Positions 33,847 through 44,250 of a stretch of 64,000 nucleotides of DNA are shown in pieces. This stretch comes from Cheiracanthium punctorium. Lineage: Eukaryota > Arthropoda > Arachnida > Araneae > Cheiracanthiidae. The stretch lies in the NCBI GenBank assembly GCA_038373885.1, contig JAWZYV010006146.1, positions 248,001 to 312,000 of the forward strand, written 5' to 3'. Position numbers and translations under genes: made by a program. Each line of letters opens with the position of its first letter. Positions within the stretch are counted from its first letter, which is position 1. Below the pieces are notes generated by a model. It worked only from the letters and a program-made list of their open reading frames with translations. It had not been told where the DNA came from and made no database searches.

Positions 33847-35339
33847 TAATACAGTGCTACTTTTTTAAATTTCAGTTCATGTGAAAATTTACAATTTTTT
33901 TTTTAAACTTCCCTAATCCATAGTGTGTTTCTAGCTCTGTGGAGGGGGGGGGGGCAGCAAAATAGGGATTATATACAAAATGAATTTGAGAAAAATTAAT
34001 GTACATGTTTTTAAGTCTTGTAATATTTATTAGCAATGTCATCAACTATTTTACGATTGTAGATTGCAATAAAGGAGATTTAAGTTATATTACATGTATT
34101 AAATAAATTAGCATAAAAATACAGCTTATAGTGAAAATAGAATTTTTTAAATAAACTGGTGTTAAATAACTTCAAATGCAAAAACAAGAGAATAAAACAC
34201 TTCATTAATCATTAAATTAGAAAATGAAACATTTCAAAGTACAAATACATGCATTTTAGAAATTTAAAATAATATTGCAAATTCTCTTAGCATAACATTT
34301 CCTCAAAGTATAGCTTTCTTCGGCTGCAATGTAAATATGCTCCAGTGCAGAAAACTCTTCCTGTACTTTGCATAGCATACTCGGTGTTACACATCTGCAT
34401 GCTACACATATATAAGATTTATTAAGTCTGATCCTGGATAGATTTTTATAGAGCATGACTATAACCCTTTGCTTAAAGATTAGTATAAGTTTTGCTTCTT
34501 TCTCTGCATTATGCCAGAAAATGAAATTATAACCTATATCTTAAAATTTCAATATTTTTTTTAAAACGTGGAAAAGTCAAACTGTTTGTTGCTTCATAAC
34601 TTGAACAATTGAATTTGGTGTCATAACTTGAACAATTGAACAGGTGAATTTTGGTCGTTGAAGGAGAATTTTTTTAAATTGTGCATAAAATTGTATAAAG
34701 TAAATTTTCCTAAATATAACTGATAGAACTGGGGGACTGCATAAAAATGATTAAGTTTTGTGATTTTTACAGGAGTTGATTTATTTACTTCAATTGTTTC
34801 TGATATAATAGATAATGCAATTTAGAGCATTTTTGCAATTGGAACTATGTGTCTATGACTAACAGTTTAGGAAATAGCCATTGGGCACATTAGCACTGGA
34901 CACCCTGTAAATATATATATATATATATATGCGCATATATTTATATGAAATTGACACATGCACACACACAAAAGTGTAACAAATATAAACACACACAAAT
35001 CTAACGGCAATAAATCAGCCAAAAAACTAATGTGGCCAATAAAAATAAAAATATACAAAGTAAAGTTGTAGGACTCTACTGGAATTTAAATTTAAAAAAA
35101 AAATTAGCTTTTAATGAATTGAATTGAATTTTTTAGTAAGTGTTACATTTTTTTCCAAAATACCAAAAAATAAGGCATGAAAAACTATTAGAGCAGCTTC
35201 CAAACCTGCAATCCATTGGTAATTTTTTATATATTGACAACTTATCATGGACACACACAAATTTTGCTTAGGAGGGATCCAGCCCATATAAACTCTGACC
35301 ACGAACACCAAGAAAAATAGCCGTTTTTTTCATTAGGCA
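33847..35339. other. intronic; microsatellite and short duplication
   Basis: No gene was found. A (TA)n tract lies at 34911-34930. A 27-bp unit containing TCATAACTTGAACAATTGAA is duplicated at about 34594-34642. A minus-strand open frame at 34256-34456 is cysteine-containing but unrecognised. Confidence 0.4.
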
Positions 35340-35480
35340 ACTTGAAGTTCAAGCTGATTAATTTAGCTACGATGTGAAAAATTCCAGAGCTGGGAATCAA
35401 ACCCAGGCCTACTGCTTAATGTGCAGGTGTTCTACCACTGAGCTACTCTGAGATGATTCCCAGATGAAATTTCGTACTAT
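35340..35480 (-). repeat. tRNA-derived SINE, family 2
   Basis: On the minus strand it reads AGAGTAGCTCAGTGGTAGAA (A box and D-arm), CTGCACATTAAGCAG (anticodon-like arm) and GGGTTTGATTCCCAGCTCTG (B box). The same unit occurs three times at 49880-50510. Confidence 0.82.
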
Positions 35481-35704
35481 ATTCCGTATACGGTGCTGTT
35501 TACATATCAATGTTTGTGTTTACATTTCATATGGTGGTCGTTCTGGCACCATCATGGGCGATGCACGGCGGTAGTGAAGTAACCTGCCGGTAGTATTTTT
35601 GACTGGCAACCATAAAAAAACATGTATCATCAGTTTGGGAATTTGAAATTTTTTCATGTTATGGATGGAAGGGAATGAAATATGTTATTGTATGAAAATA
35701 AAGC

Positions 35705-35860
35705 ATGTGTGTGTTTGTTAGAAATATGGTGTGAATATGAATCTAAATAAAAGAAAGCATGTTAGTTTTACGTTATCAGCCTGTGTGTGTGTTTGTTAGA
35801 AATGTAGAGTCAATATAAAACTAAATAAAAGAAAGCAAGCTGGTTTTACGTTATAAGCTG
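35705..35860. repeat. two-copy tandem repeat, about 78-bp unit
   Basis: The unit TGTGTGTTTGTTAGAAAT ... CTAAATAAAAGAAAGCA ... GTTTTACGTTAT.AGC occurs twice in a row with a period of about 78 bp. No function is implied. Confidence 0.8.
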
Positions 35861-36000
35861 CTGGGTGTTAGGGACATTTCTGAGTGGTTAATTAAAAAAA
35901 ATAAAGATAAGTGCTTTTTTTTAAACGTATCTTTGTAATGTTTAAGGTTTTTAATGGAATTTAAAATTAATATTTGATTATTTTATGTGTTCTTAAGTAC

Positions 36001-37858
36001 CGTATTTTCCGGTAATAACGCCGCAGCATTAAATAATATTTTTCTTTTCTGGAAACAAAAATGCGGCCAATAACTGGGTGCGGCTTGTAAGTAGTTCCAA
36101 AGTTACAGCTGATCATTTAATACCCCCCCCCCTCTTAAAAAAAAAACAACCTTAAATCTGGATAAGGAATAAAGTAATCCATGATCTTTTTCCGTTCCTA
36201 TAAAAGTCTCGCATGGCGAAAACCCATCACGGTGTTTACGTATAGTAACATTTTTCAGGAACAAAAAACAGTACTTTGATCGGGCATCGCATCCAATTGC
36301 ATCAAGTAAGTCGGTATGCCATATCAGGAATAACTCCTCCCATTTTCCCCCTCCAATATTCGCCAGCGCTAAACCTTACCTATAGGCGTCTAATTATACT
36401 CTATGTTCCAAATCTTTTTCAGCATTACAAAATATGCATATTCGCGTTTGGCAATAACTCAGCTTAATTTTACTTCACGTTCTTCGTTCGATTTTATTCA
36501 TTTTATTAGTGATCTTGCTCCGATACTGATTATTTTCCGTTATGTTTTCGAACAATTCTAAGCGGCGAAGTTATACAGCAAAGTTTAAATTAAACGCTAT
36601 CTCATTAGCAAAAGTGAACGGCAATGGACAAGTAGCACGAGAGCTGAATGTGGATGAGAAACGTGTAAGAGAGTGGCGAAAGCAGGAAGAAATAGTGTTG
36701 AAAATGCCGAGAGAGAAATGAGCTCAACGTCGCGGACCGAAAGCACAGTGCCCAGATTTGGAAAAAGAGCTGTGTGACTGGATTGAGAATCAAAGGGAAA
36801 ATGGTCAATCTTTATCAACTGTTTTAAAAGGAATAAAAGCGAAGCAGATGGTGGCAGAGAATGGTGTGGCCGATTTTAGAGGTGGACCATCATGGTGCAA
36901 CTGATTTTTTAAAAGAAATAATCTGACCATGAGAGCCCAGACAAGTGTTGGCCAGAAATTGCCTGAAGACTGGGAAGAGAAGAAAACTTCGTTTTTAAAG
37001 TTTGTGAAAGAAGAGATTAAGAACTATGCATTGAAGCCATCGGAGATTGGGAATATGGATGAGGTCCCCATATTGTTCGACATGCCTACATCTCGCTCAG
37101 CAGATTTTGTTGGTGTGAAGTCTGTCCCTATCGTTACAACAGGGAATGAGAAAAATAGTTTTACTGTGGTGCTTTCATGTTTATCCTCAGTTCATAAATT
37201 GCCTTCGATTGTTATTTTTAAGAGGAAAACAATTCCTAAAGGAAATTTCCCTAAGGGAATAGTAGTGCTCGCTAATCAAAAAGGCTGGATGAACCAGGAC
37301 GCTATGCAGGAATGGGCAGAAAAATATTGGAGAAAAAGACCGAATTTCATTTTTCAAAAAAAATGTCTACTGATCATGGACTCGATGAAAATGCACCTTT
37401 CAAACGAGACGAAAAAATTTCTAGGATCAGAGAAAACAAGACTGGCAATAGTACCTGGAGGGTTGACTAAAATATTGCAACCTCTGGATTTGTGTATAAA
37501 TTGGGCATTTAAAGTTCGCATGCGTCATCACTGGGAATCATGGATGTCGTCAGAAAATCATACGTTTACGAAAGGAGGCCGTATCCGTAAAGCAACTTAT
37601 ACCGAAGTTTGCGAGTAGATTTTGGACTCCTGGAATAAAATTCCGAATGGTATGGTAGAGAGAGCCTTTCAAAAAGCCGAAATTATCGATTTTTCACAAA
37701 ATAGCACGAATGGGATTCCTGCAATTTCTAGTGTGTCTTCCGGTGATGAAAACGGTTCAGATGTTGATGAACTTTTGCCATCTGAACACTTAAAAATGTT
37801 CCAGAGTGACACTGAGGACGAAGATTTTGATGGATTTTCTGTAGAAAATAGTCTGTAG
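36001..37858 (+). mobile_element. pogo-type transposon, left end and transposase
   Basis: The left terminus CCGTATTTTCCGGTAATAAC follows TA (35999-36000). A transposase gene begins 540 bp inside. The expected right terminus, ending in GGAAAATACGG then TA, was not found. A 724-bp palindromic element begins 8 bp after the transposase stop codon, and the element's end may have been lost with that insertion. Confidence 0.7.
36542..37858 (+). pseudogene. pogo-family transposase, one frame with three premature stops
   Basis: The start ATG at 36542 opens a single 438-codon frame with no frameshift. It is broken only by TGA at 36719, TGA near 36902 and TAG near 37616. The N-terminal helix-turn-helix reads RRSYTAKFKLNAISLAK and VARELNVDEKRVREWRK (Brinker-like). 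A CENP-B-type second domain (LCDWIENQRENGQSLST) follows. The DDE core has NMDEVPILFDMPTSR (first Asp), CLLIMDSMKMHLSNE (second Asp) and LTKILQPLDLCINWAFKVRM (third Asp region). The tail is acidic (SSGDENGSDVDELLPSEH). Each stop can be explained by a single C-to-T or G-to-A change. The protein would cut and paste DNA at TA sites. Confidence 0.92.
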
Positions 37859-37866
37859 TATATATA

Positions 37867-38590
37867 CCCCATGCAAAAACCCTCAACTGGTTAAAAATTT
37901 GTGACGCAGCATTTTACTTTATAGATCTATGAATTTTAAATATGGGTCTTAAAAGTAATGATATCAAATTTTGAGTGACGCCCTGCTGAGAATTTTAAAG
38001 ATTTGTTTTTAAATTCCATTACAGTTACTTTCGTTTTATTTTCCAAAGAAGATGTACGCATTTAAGCAATGCTTTTAATTATGAAATACACTGTCAAATA
38101 TATCACACTTTCACTGAGTCTGTATAATGTATTCAAATGAATTTATTTCAATAATTTAATTATCTTTTGCGTCACGCTATCCAAAAGGGCAAGCAAAATT
38201 TTCATATACATTGCACTTAGTTTGGTTACTATGACACTAACTAAATATTTACGTAAATTTTACTTGCCCTTTTGGATAGCGTGACACAAAAGATAAATTA
38301 AATTATTGAAATAAATTCATTTGAATACATTATATAGACTCAGTGAAAGTGTGATGTATTTGACAGTGTATTTCATAATTAAAAGCATTGCTTAAATGCG
38401 TACATCTTCTTTAGAAAATAAAACGAAAGTAACTGTAATGGAATTTAAAAACAAATCTTTAAAATTCTCAGCAGGGCGTCACTCAAAATTTGATATCATT
38501 ACTTTTAAGACCCGTATTTAAAATTCATAGATCTATAAAGTAAAATGCTGCGTCACAAATTTTTTACCAGTTGAGTGTTTTTGCATGGGG
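37867..38590. mobile_element. 724-bp near-perfect palindrome (long-TIR or foldback element)
   Basis: The left arm (37867-38200) and right arm (38256-38590) are inverted copies of about 334 bp that differ at only scattered positions, around a spacer of about 55 bp. The arms start CCCCATGCAAAAACCCTCAA and end inside with GTCACGCTATCCAAAAGGGC. The direct repeat atata flanks both ends but is low-complexity. There is no open reading frame of note. It is most simply a MITE with very long terminal inverted repeats. Confidence 0.88.
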
Positions 38591-38964
38591 ATATAATTAC
38601 TTTTTAAGGGTATGGTCAGAAGATAATAAATTAGTTTCAAGGGCGAATTTCGGAAGTTTGCTTGACACTAAGTTATGTAAATAAATATACAAACCTGTTT
38701 TCATGCAGTATCAGAGTATTTGATTAAAAAAGTCACAGCAAGTTCTTTTGTAACATGTAACAGAAAATTGACATATTTTTGTTAGAATTTTATAATAAGA
38801 TTATACTGATTATAATCAATAATTTTTTGAGTAATTTTCTATCTATAATTTGGGTCGAGTACAGATTAGTATCCCTGCCACCACCTTTGATTTTATTTCA
38901 TAAATTTACATTCAGTTTAATGCTAAATGTAAGTTAACTTTTTTACTATAATTATATAACTATT
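38591..38964. other. intronic, nothing recognised
   Basis: AT-rich filler between the palindromic element and the SINE. Confidence 0.4.
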
Positions 38965-39200
38965 GGGCCCCATCAGTGGCCGAGCGCATAGCGCTCTGAA
39001 CTGGGAGACGGAAGGTGCCTGGTTCGAAACCAGGTTGCGTCCGCTGACCTAATCGTTCGGAGTTTCCGTGGTTTCCTCCATAACAGCGTAAATACGGGTT
39101 AGGACCCCTTAGAAAGACCCCCACGGAGGGTACCCCACGTCTCGGCTTAGAGCCTACGTGTAGCTATAATCGGCCGTAGTTCTAGAATAACAACAACAAT
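38965..39200 (+). repeat. tRNA-derived SINE, family 1 (best copy)
   Basis: The A box TGGCCGAGCGCATAGCGCTC and the B box GGTTCGAAACCAGG are intact. The body has CGGAGTTTCCGTGGTTTCCT, TACGGGTTAGGACCCCTTAG and GTAGCTATAATCGGCCGTAG, and the tail is (AACAACAAC). This is the most complete copy in the window and the reference for the others. Confidence 0.88.
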
Positions 39201-40575
39201 ATATAACTATTCGTTCTATTGTTTTAATGCATTGTGATTCATTAATTTGCATTCAGTTTAACGATCACCGTAAGTTAAGTTTTGTTAAAATTATTAATTT
39301 AATAATCTCGTTCTTAATTAATGATAATCTAGTTACTCGTTCTATTATTTTAATGCAATGTAATCTATTAATGCAATGTTTGCTTTCAGTTTAAAGCTAT
39401 CTCTAAGTTAAATTTTTAACTATATTATGATATACTAAGTTTTTATTAATGACTATAATCATTAATAAAATAGAAAATTACTCAAAAAGTTATTGTTTAT
39501 AATTGGTTTTATGTCGCTTTTTAGAAAACTACATACTATGTTTGTTTGTTTTTTTATCAGTTGATAATTTCATTTTTTTAGAGAACGTTTAGATGAACTA
39601 CCAGTTTAAGAATAAGGGTCTTGCACGGTTGACTTTCTCAGTGCTCCTGAAGCGTATTTACGTTACATGGTGAGAAAAAACGTCCAAAACTCCGAATTTT
39701 TAGATTATCAACCATCCAGTAAACCAGAACCCTGGCCATTTATACTTCAGTTATCTACCATCTTCGGTATCTTATCAACTCGGCTCGGGTGTGCACAACA
39801 TCTTGTTTTAGATGCCATCTCCGGCCTTCAAATGTCTAATACAAAATATAGTGCATGTATAAATTTAGATTAATTAATCAAATTTCTATCTGAAAAGTAC
39901 TGAACAAAATTTTAAAGGAATACAAAATAAAAGTGAGAAAAACCTAAGATTTGGAAAAAATATTGGTTTTAAAATTATAATTCAATAATTTCAATAAATT
40001 TTATATATACATGAAGAGTAAAAGAATTATTATTAAAACTAGTTAGTATGTAAAACTACTATTTATTTTCCTTTGAATACTAAATAATTATTATTAATTA
40101 ATTATGTGAGCTTTCTGAAGAGAAAAAAAATTCATTGAAATATTAATTACATATTGAATTTTCCAAATAGAATTAATAATATTAGAAAAATAAAGACTTA
40201 ATTTAATTAGAAATAGCTATCAAAATACTAGGGAAACGAAATACTTAAAGAAAAAGTTAGGAAGGAGTTTTACCAAAAAATACTTAAATTAATTATTTTT
40301 TTAATTCAAAGTCTTAACTACTTTTAATTATTAATTATAGCAAAATAATTTACAGAAAAAATAAGTAAAGTATATAATAATCTGTTATTTTTTAAAATGA
40401 AGTAAAAGAAAAACGACAATAACACAAAGCTCATCTCGCAAAAGTGCGACGTCGAGGACAGAACTTAAGTCATTTGCTCAGGAAGAGGGAGCGAAAGGTA
40501 CCAGCTGTCTAGGACCAAACTGGTTTACGATATAAGGTAACTTGTAGAAATCTTGTCACGGATCTACAGCACTGT
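39201..40575. other. intronic, very AT-rich, nothing recognised
   Basis: Long AT-rich stretch. A short open frame at 39667-39873 is unrecognised. CG content rises again from about 40430, as the Copia-related segment begins. Confidence 0.4.
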
Positions 40576-40623
40576 GTTCCGCTGCTCCATTCTGCACGCC
40601 TGAGCAGAATGGAGCAGCGGAAC
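40576..40623. repeat. perfect 20-bp inverted repeat (hairpin)
   Basis: GTTCCGCTGCTCCATTCTGC (40576-40595) is the exact reverse complement of 40604-40623, with the 8-base loop ACGCCTGA between them. The right arm is native integrase coding sequence (QNGAAER), so the left arm is an inverted extra copy of it. Confidence 0.93.
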
Positions 40624-40990
40624 GTTATAATCGCACCGTGATGGACGCAGTACGCACCATCTTATCCAAAAGTGGTTTACCCTACAGCTTTTGGCCAGAA
40701 GCTATGCTATATTTCACATATACGCAAAATCGTACTTGCCATAGTAAGCAGTCAAAAACTCCTTTCGAGTTATACGGGGGTACCGTACCATCCGTGCGTC
40801 ATTTGAAACCCTTCGGCTGCATCGCCTACATAGGTGTGCCTAAACAATTAACCCTTAGAGACCGGCGGGACACCTGCTGGACCAGAGAAATTTATCGACC
40901 AAAAGCCGGCTCTCGGGTCAGCTACTGTCCCGACAGTTCATTTCCCCCCTTTACTGTACCTGCAAAACAGGTGTTCTGCTCTGCATGTTT
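40596..40990 (+). pseudogene. Copia integrase fragment
   Basis: The plus-strand translation gives TPEQNGAAERYNRTVMDA, then RTILSKSGLPYSFWPEAMLY, KTPFELYGG and HLKPFGCIAYIGVP. These are the last part of the Copia integrase catalytic core (its Glu motif PEQNG.AER) and the C-terminal GKTPFE and HLK.FG blocks. The frame then runs into unrelated sequence. A purine tract, AAAAAGAGGGGGAAC (41007-41021), followed by TGTAAAGAAG could be a polypurine tract and LTR start, which would mean a large deletion of the RT region. A perfect 20-bp inverted repeat overlaps its 5' end. Confidence 0.85.
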
Positions 40991-41197
40991 ATCTTCCTAA
41001 GTCACCTATTGTTCAAAAAGAGGGGGAACTCTGTAAAGAAGTATTGGCTATAAATAAAGGAATAACAGGTTTTTCTGTTGGCGCAAGTTTGGTTTGCAAG
41101 TGGGCGTAGCTTTATTATTCATTCTTCGACATACGTTGAGAGTGCTCTTGCTTCTTTATTTGCTATTTACGGCTTCATAAATTTGCAGTGCTGAAAA

Positions 41198-41455
41198 ATG
41201 GCTCCCAGATTCAAAGGTCTTACGCAAAGCGAGATTGAAAAACTTATGAATGATTTTGACGAAAATTACGCTGATAGTGATTCAGACTGTGAAAATGATG
41301 AACTTGAGATAGAGGAAAATGATTCTTTTCACGATGCAAAAGATGAAGAAAAAAATAGTAAGGATACGGAAAATGAAGATAAAAATGATGCTGATATGAA
41401 AGCAGAAGATAAAAATTATAATGATGGTAAGGCAACTAATATGAGACTAATATGA
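41198..41455 (+). CDS. acidic N-terminal ORF, unidentified
   Basis: An 85-codon frame begins MAPRFKGLTQSEIEKLMNDF and turns strongly acidic and repetitive (DENYADSDSDCENDELEIEE, then DKND and EDKN runs). Acidic N-termini of this kind occur in piggyBac-type transposases and some other mobile-element proteins, but nothing downstream confirms that. A consensus splice donor (GATGGTAAGG) lies at about 41424, so the frame may be a first exon. A TATA-like CTATAAATAAAGG lies near 41049. I do not recognise the gene and cannot exclude a chance frame. Confidence 0.35.
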   Translation: MAPRFKGLTQSEIEKLMNDFDENYADSDSDCENDELEIEENDSFHDAKDEEKNSKDTENEDKNDADMKAEDKNYNDGKATNMRLI

Positions 41456-44250
41456 GATTTTTTATTTTGTACATTTAATGATTCAATGCTTTTTTAGTAA
41501 TAATGCATGGCATGTTCCATATATTACATTCAGAAATAACTAGCTATATTTAAAGCAATCTAAGTACTATGAATTTAAAATTTATTAATTCCTTCTGATT
41601 GGCTGCAGCTCCTTGTTAGAATCATCACATCACTGTCTGTGTCTATACAATATATAGGTACCCACATGGAGGAGGCTAAAGGAGCTTAAACACCCCCCCC
41701 CCTCGCCCCAACCCAAATTAAAAGTGAAAATCTCTTAAAAATAGAGAATTGTAATGAAATAAATGATTTAAAGTATTTTACTTTGAAATTTCTCTTCAGA
41801 TTAATTCAAACGTATCTTTTACGAAAAATAGTTGGTTATTAAATAAATACAGTGGACTCCCAAAAATCCACCAACCTGAAATCTGTATGCCTAAGTGATA
41901 TAGAATATTTTGACATTATTAGAAAGTTGTCACTATTACCAAGTACTTATGAAACATGAAGCCTAAGTCAAAAAAAAAAAAAAGTTTTTTTTTCTGTTTT
42001 ACAGAATAAAAATAATTACCATAAAATTTTGAAAGCATTTTTCTTTCTTAAAAAAACTAAAAAACTGGAGGTAAGATAATATATATAGTATTGCAGACCA
42101 TTTTCTGAACTTATGGTGTACACATAATAAAGTACTATTTATTTATCTCTCCTTTCATTCATGGAATTTATGGGGGAAAAAGGAATTGGGACTTAATAAA
42201 AGAGGGCCCCAATTTTCTATTAATTTCGATAGTATGCTTCCTCCTAATTTACTAATTTTGAACTTGCAAGAAGCTAACAAACGGTTATTTTACTTAAGGT
42301 AGTAGCTCCCCAACCTCCTATTAAAAAAAAAAAAAAAAAACACTAAGCATCTTACCAAATTTTAAGGAAAATCAGTGGCATTTTAAGATGGGGAGAATCG
42401 TAAGCATGTGCTAACACTCAAGCAGCCCATTTTCAAGGTTTCCACTTTCAAATAATCAAGTGTCAGATTATGTAAAACATTTTTTAACGAATGTTACACA
42501 TACGAGGGGTTCAATTTACAAAGGTGAATCATATAAAAGAAATAACTTAGGGAGAAATTTTTGCGGAAAAGGGGGGGGCATGGGCGCCGGCAGAATATTT
42601 CCCAGGGGGGGGGAAGACTACTTCAACATATGGTTACCATGTTGGAAAGAGCAAAAAAGCAACTAAAAACACTGCATACAAAAATCCAGGGGGGGGGGGG
42701 GGGAATACGTTTTCACTTCGGCCGACCAAAAATGCCTTCTATTCGTATAATCTACAGAGAAACTTCCTGTCATTAAAACGGAACTTGGGAAAAAAAAAAA
42801 AAATCTTGAAGTGTGAACAGGAGGGTGGGGGAGAGAGAGAAACACTTCTCTCTTCTCGGACAGCTGTAACGCTGATTAATGGAATTCTAAAGGCATGGAG
42901 ATCTGTTTATTTAAGCTTTGAAGAGCGAGCGCTTTTACTGGCGATTACAAAATAAAACAAAATCAAAAGTGTTTTGTCTGTTTCTCTTTCCTCCCTCTTG
43001 CGCTATTGTAGAGATACCAAAACTCTTGCAAAAGGAAAAACGTAACAATATGAAAGCAGCTGAAATTAGATTTATTTAAAACTGAAAACGGTATGTTTAT
43101 GACATTAGTTTTTATTTGCGTATTCCAATGTACAAAATAACGTTTTTGTTCGTTTTAAATAAAGCATTTTGCGTGGTAGTTTTCAATCTCCTGTAGCGTA
43201 AATCAGGATGCAAAGAATGCCAACCTCTTCATCGACCTTTCAAAAGCAGAGGGTTTATTTATTGTTTTCAAGTTAATAATAATAATTTAAAAAAAAAAAA
43301 AAAAAAAAAAAACACGTGCTTCCAGTCTAAAATTTTAGAAGGGTCAAAGTAAAGATCACATGAAATTTTTTTTAAATATAATCGATTACTCTTAAGTTGG
43401 CTGGACCCTGACTGAGTCGAACGACGGAAAATATACAAAGGGGAGTACTATAATTTAGAAAAACATTAGCTTCGTTCCTTCAGTACAATGTCTTATTAAT
43501 GAGATACTTAATGCATCTTTCACATACAGTCATATATTGTATCAGTAGGCAAATATCAAATTTAGTTTTAAATAAAACTCCTTTTCACTCTTCTCTTTTT
43601 ATTACGGCCATCTATTGTAGAAATTGTAACAAATTATAATTAGAATAATACTTTTGTTCAGATTTTTGCAACCACGTGTAGTATCCCACGGATATGCCTC
43701 TCTACGTACTGGAATGTCGATGTGGAAATGTAATAAAATAATGAGATGGCGCGAAGGGTCAAGGTCAACCAACGGGTCAGGTCACTGAGAGAGGGACCCT
43801 GAGTATTCTGTTCCGGTGCGTTCCTACCCACCCCCAATGTTACATGTTATCAGTTTTGATGAGCTCCTCCCCTTTCTTCCCCTCCCATAGATGTCTGCAA
43901 CCCTTTCTCCCCTGCTTGTCCATATAGCGCTGACATTCAGCTTTTGCTCCGACGGCGGGAGGGGCTGTTTATCTGCGCATCATCAATTTTAGAGTTTTTT
44001 CAACTGCTTTGCTGCCGACTTTTGTTACGGGGACGGAAACGAGGGGGGGGGGGTTGCTTGCTGAGTAAATTTTGCAGGTCGCCAATTTTGGCGACTGACA
44101 GACTGTTTTGCAGTCGCCAGGAATAATTCCACAGTCGCCACTGACGATCTGGCGACCGCTAATCTCAAGCTTTACCCTGCGCTTTCCACGTTACTCCTGA
44201 AAATCCACACAGCCAACAAAAGGACCTTTCACAATGGCACATTCCAAAGA
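41456..44250. other. repeat-rich intron; partial MITE, A and G runs, orphan pogo end
   Basis: An orphan pogo-type terminus, TA then CAGTGGACTCCCAAAAATCC, starts at 41850. A partial CATGGGCGCC MITE lies at 42580-42700, with G runs at 42605 and 42689. Poly-A tracts lie at 42328-42341 and 43291-43311. At 44080-44177 the sequence has several GTCGCCA/TGGCGAC words and ends TACCCTG, like an hAT right end without a visible partner. No gene was found. Confidence 0.45.

Noticed and set aside
34256..34456. 66-codon cysteine-containing minus-strand frame, considered as an ARL15-locus exon
   Set aside because: It does not fit the GTPase sequence, interrupts the exon 2 to exon 3 phase match and resembles nothing I know.
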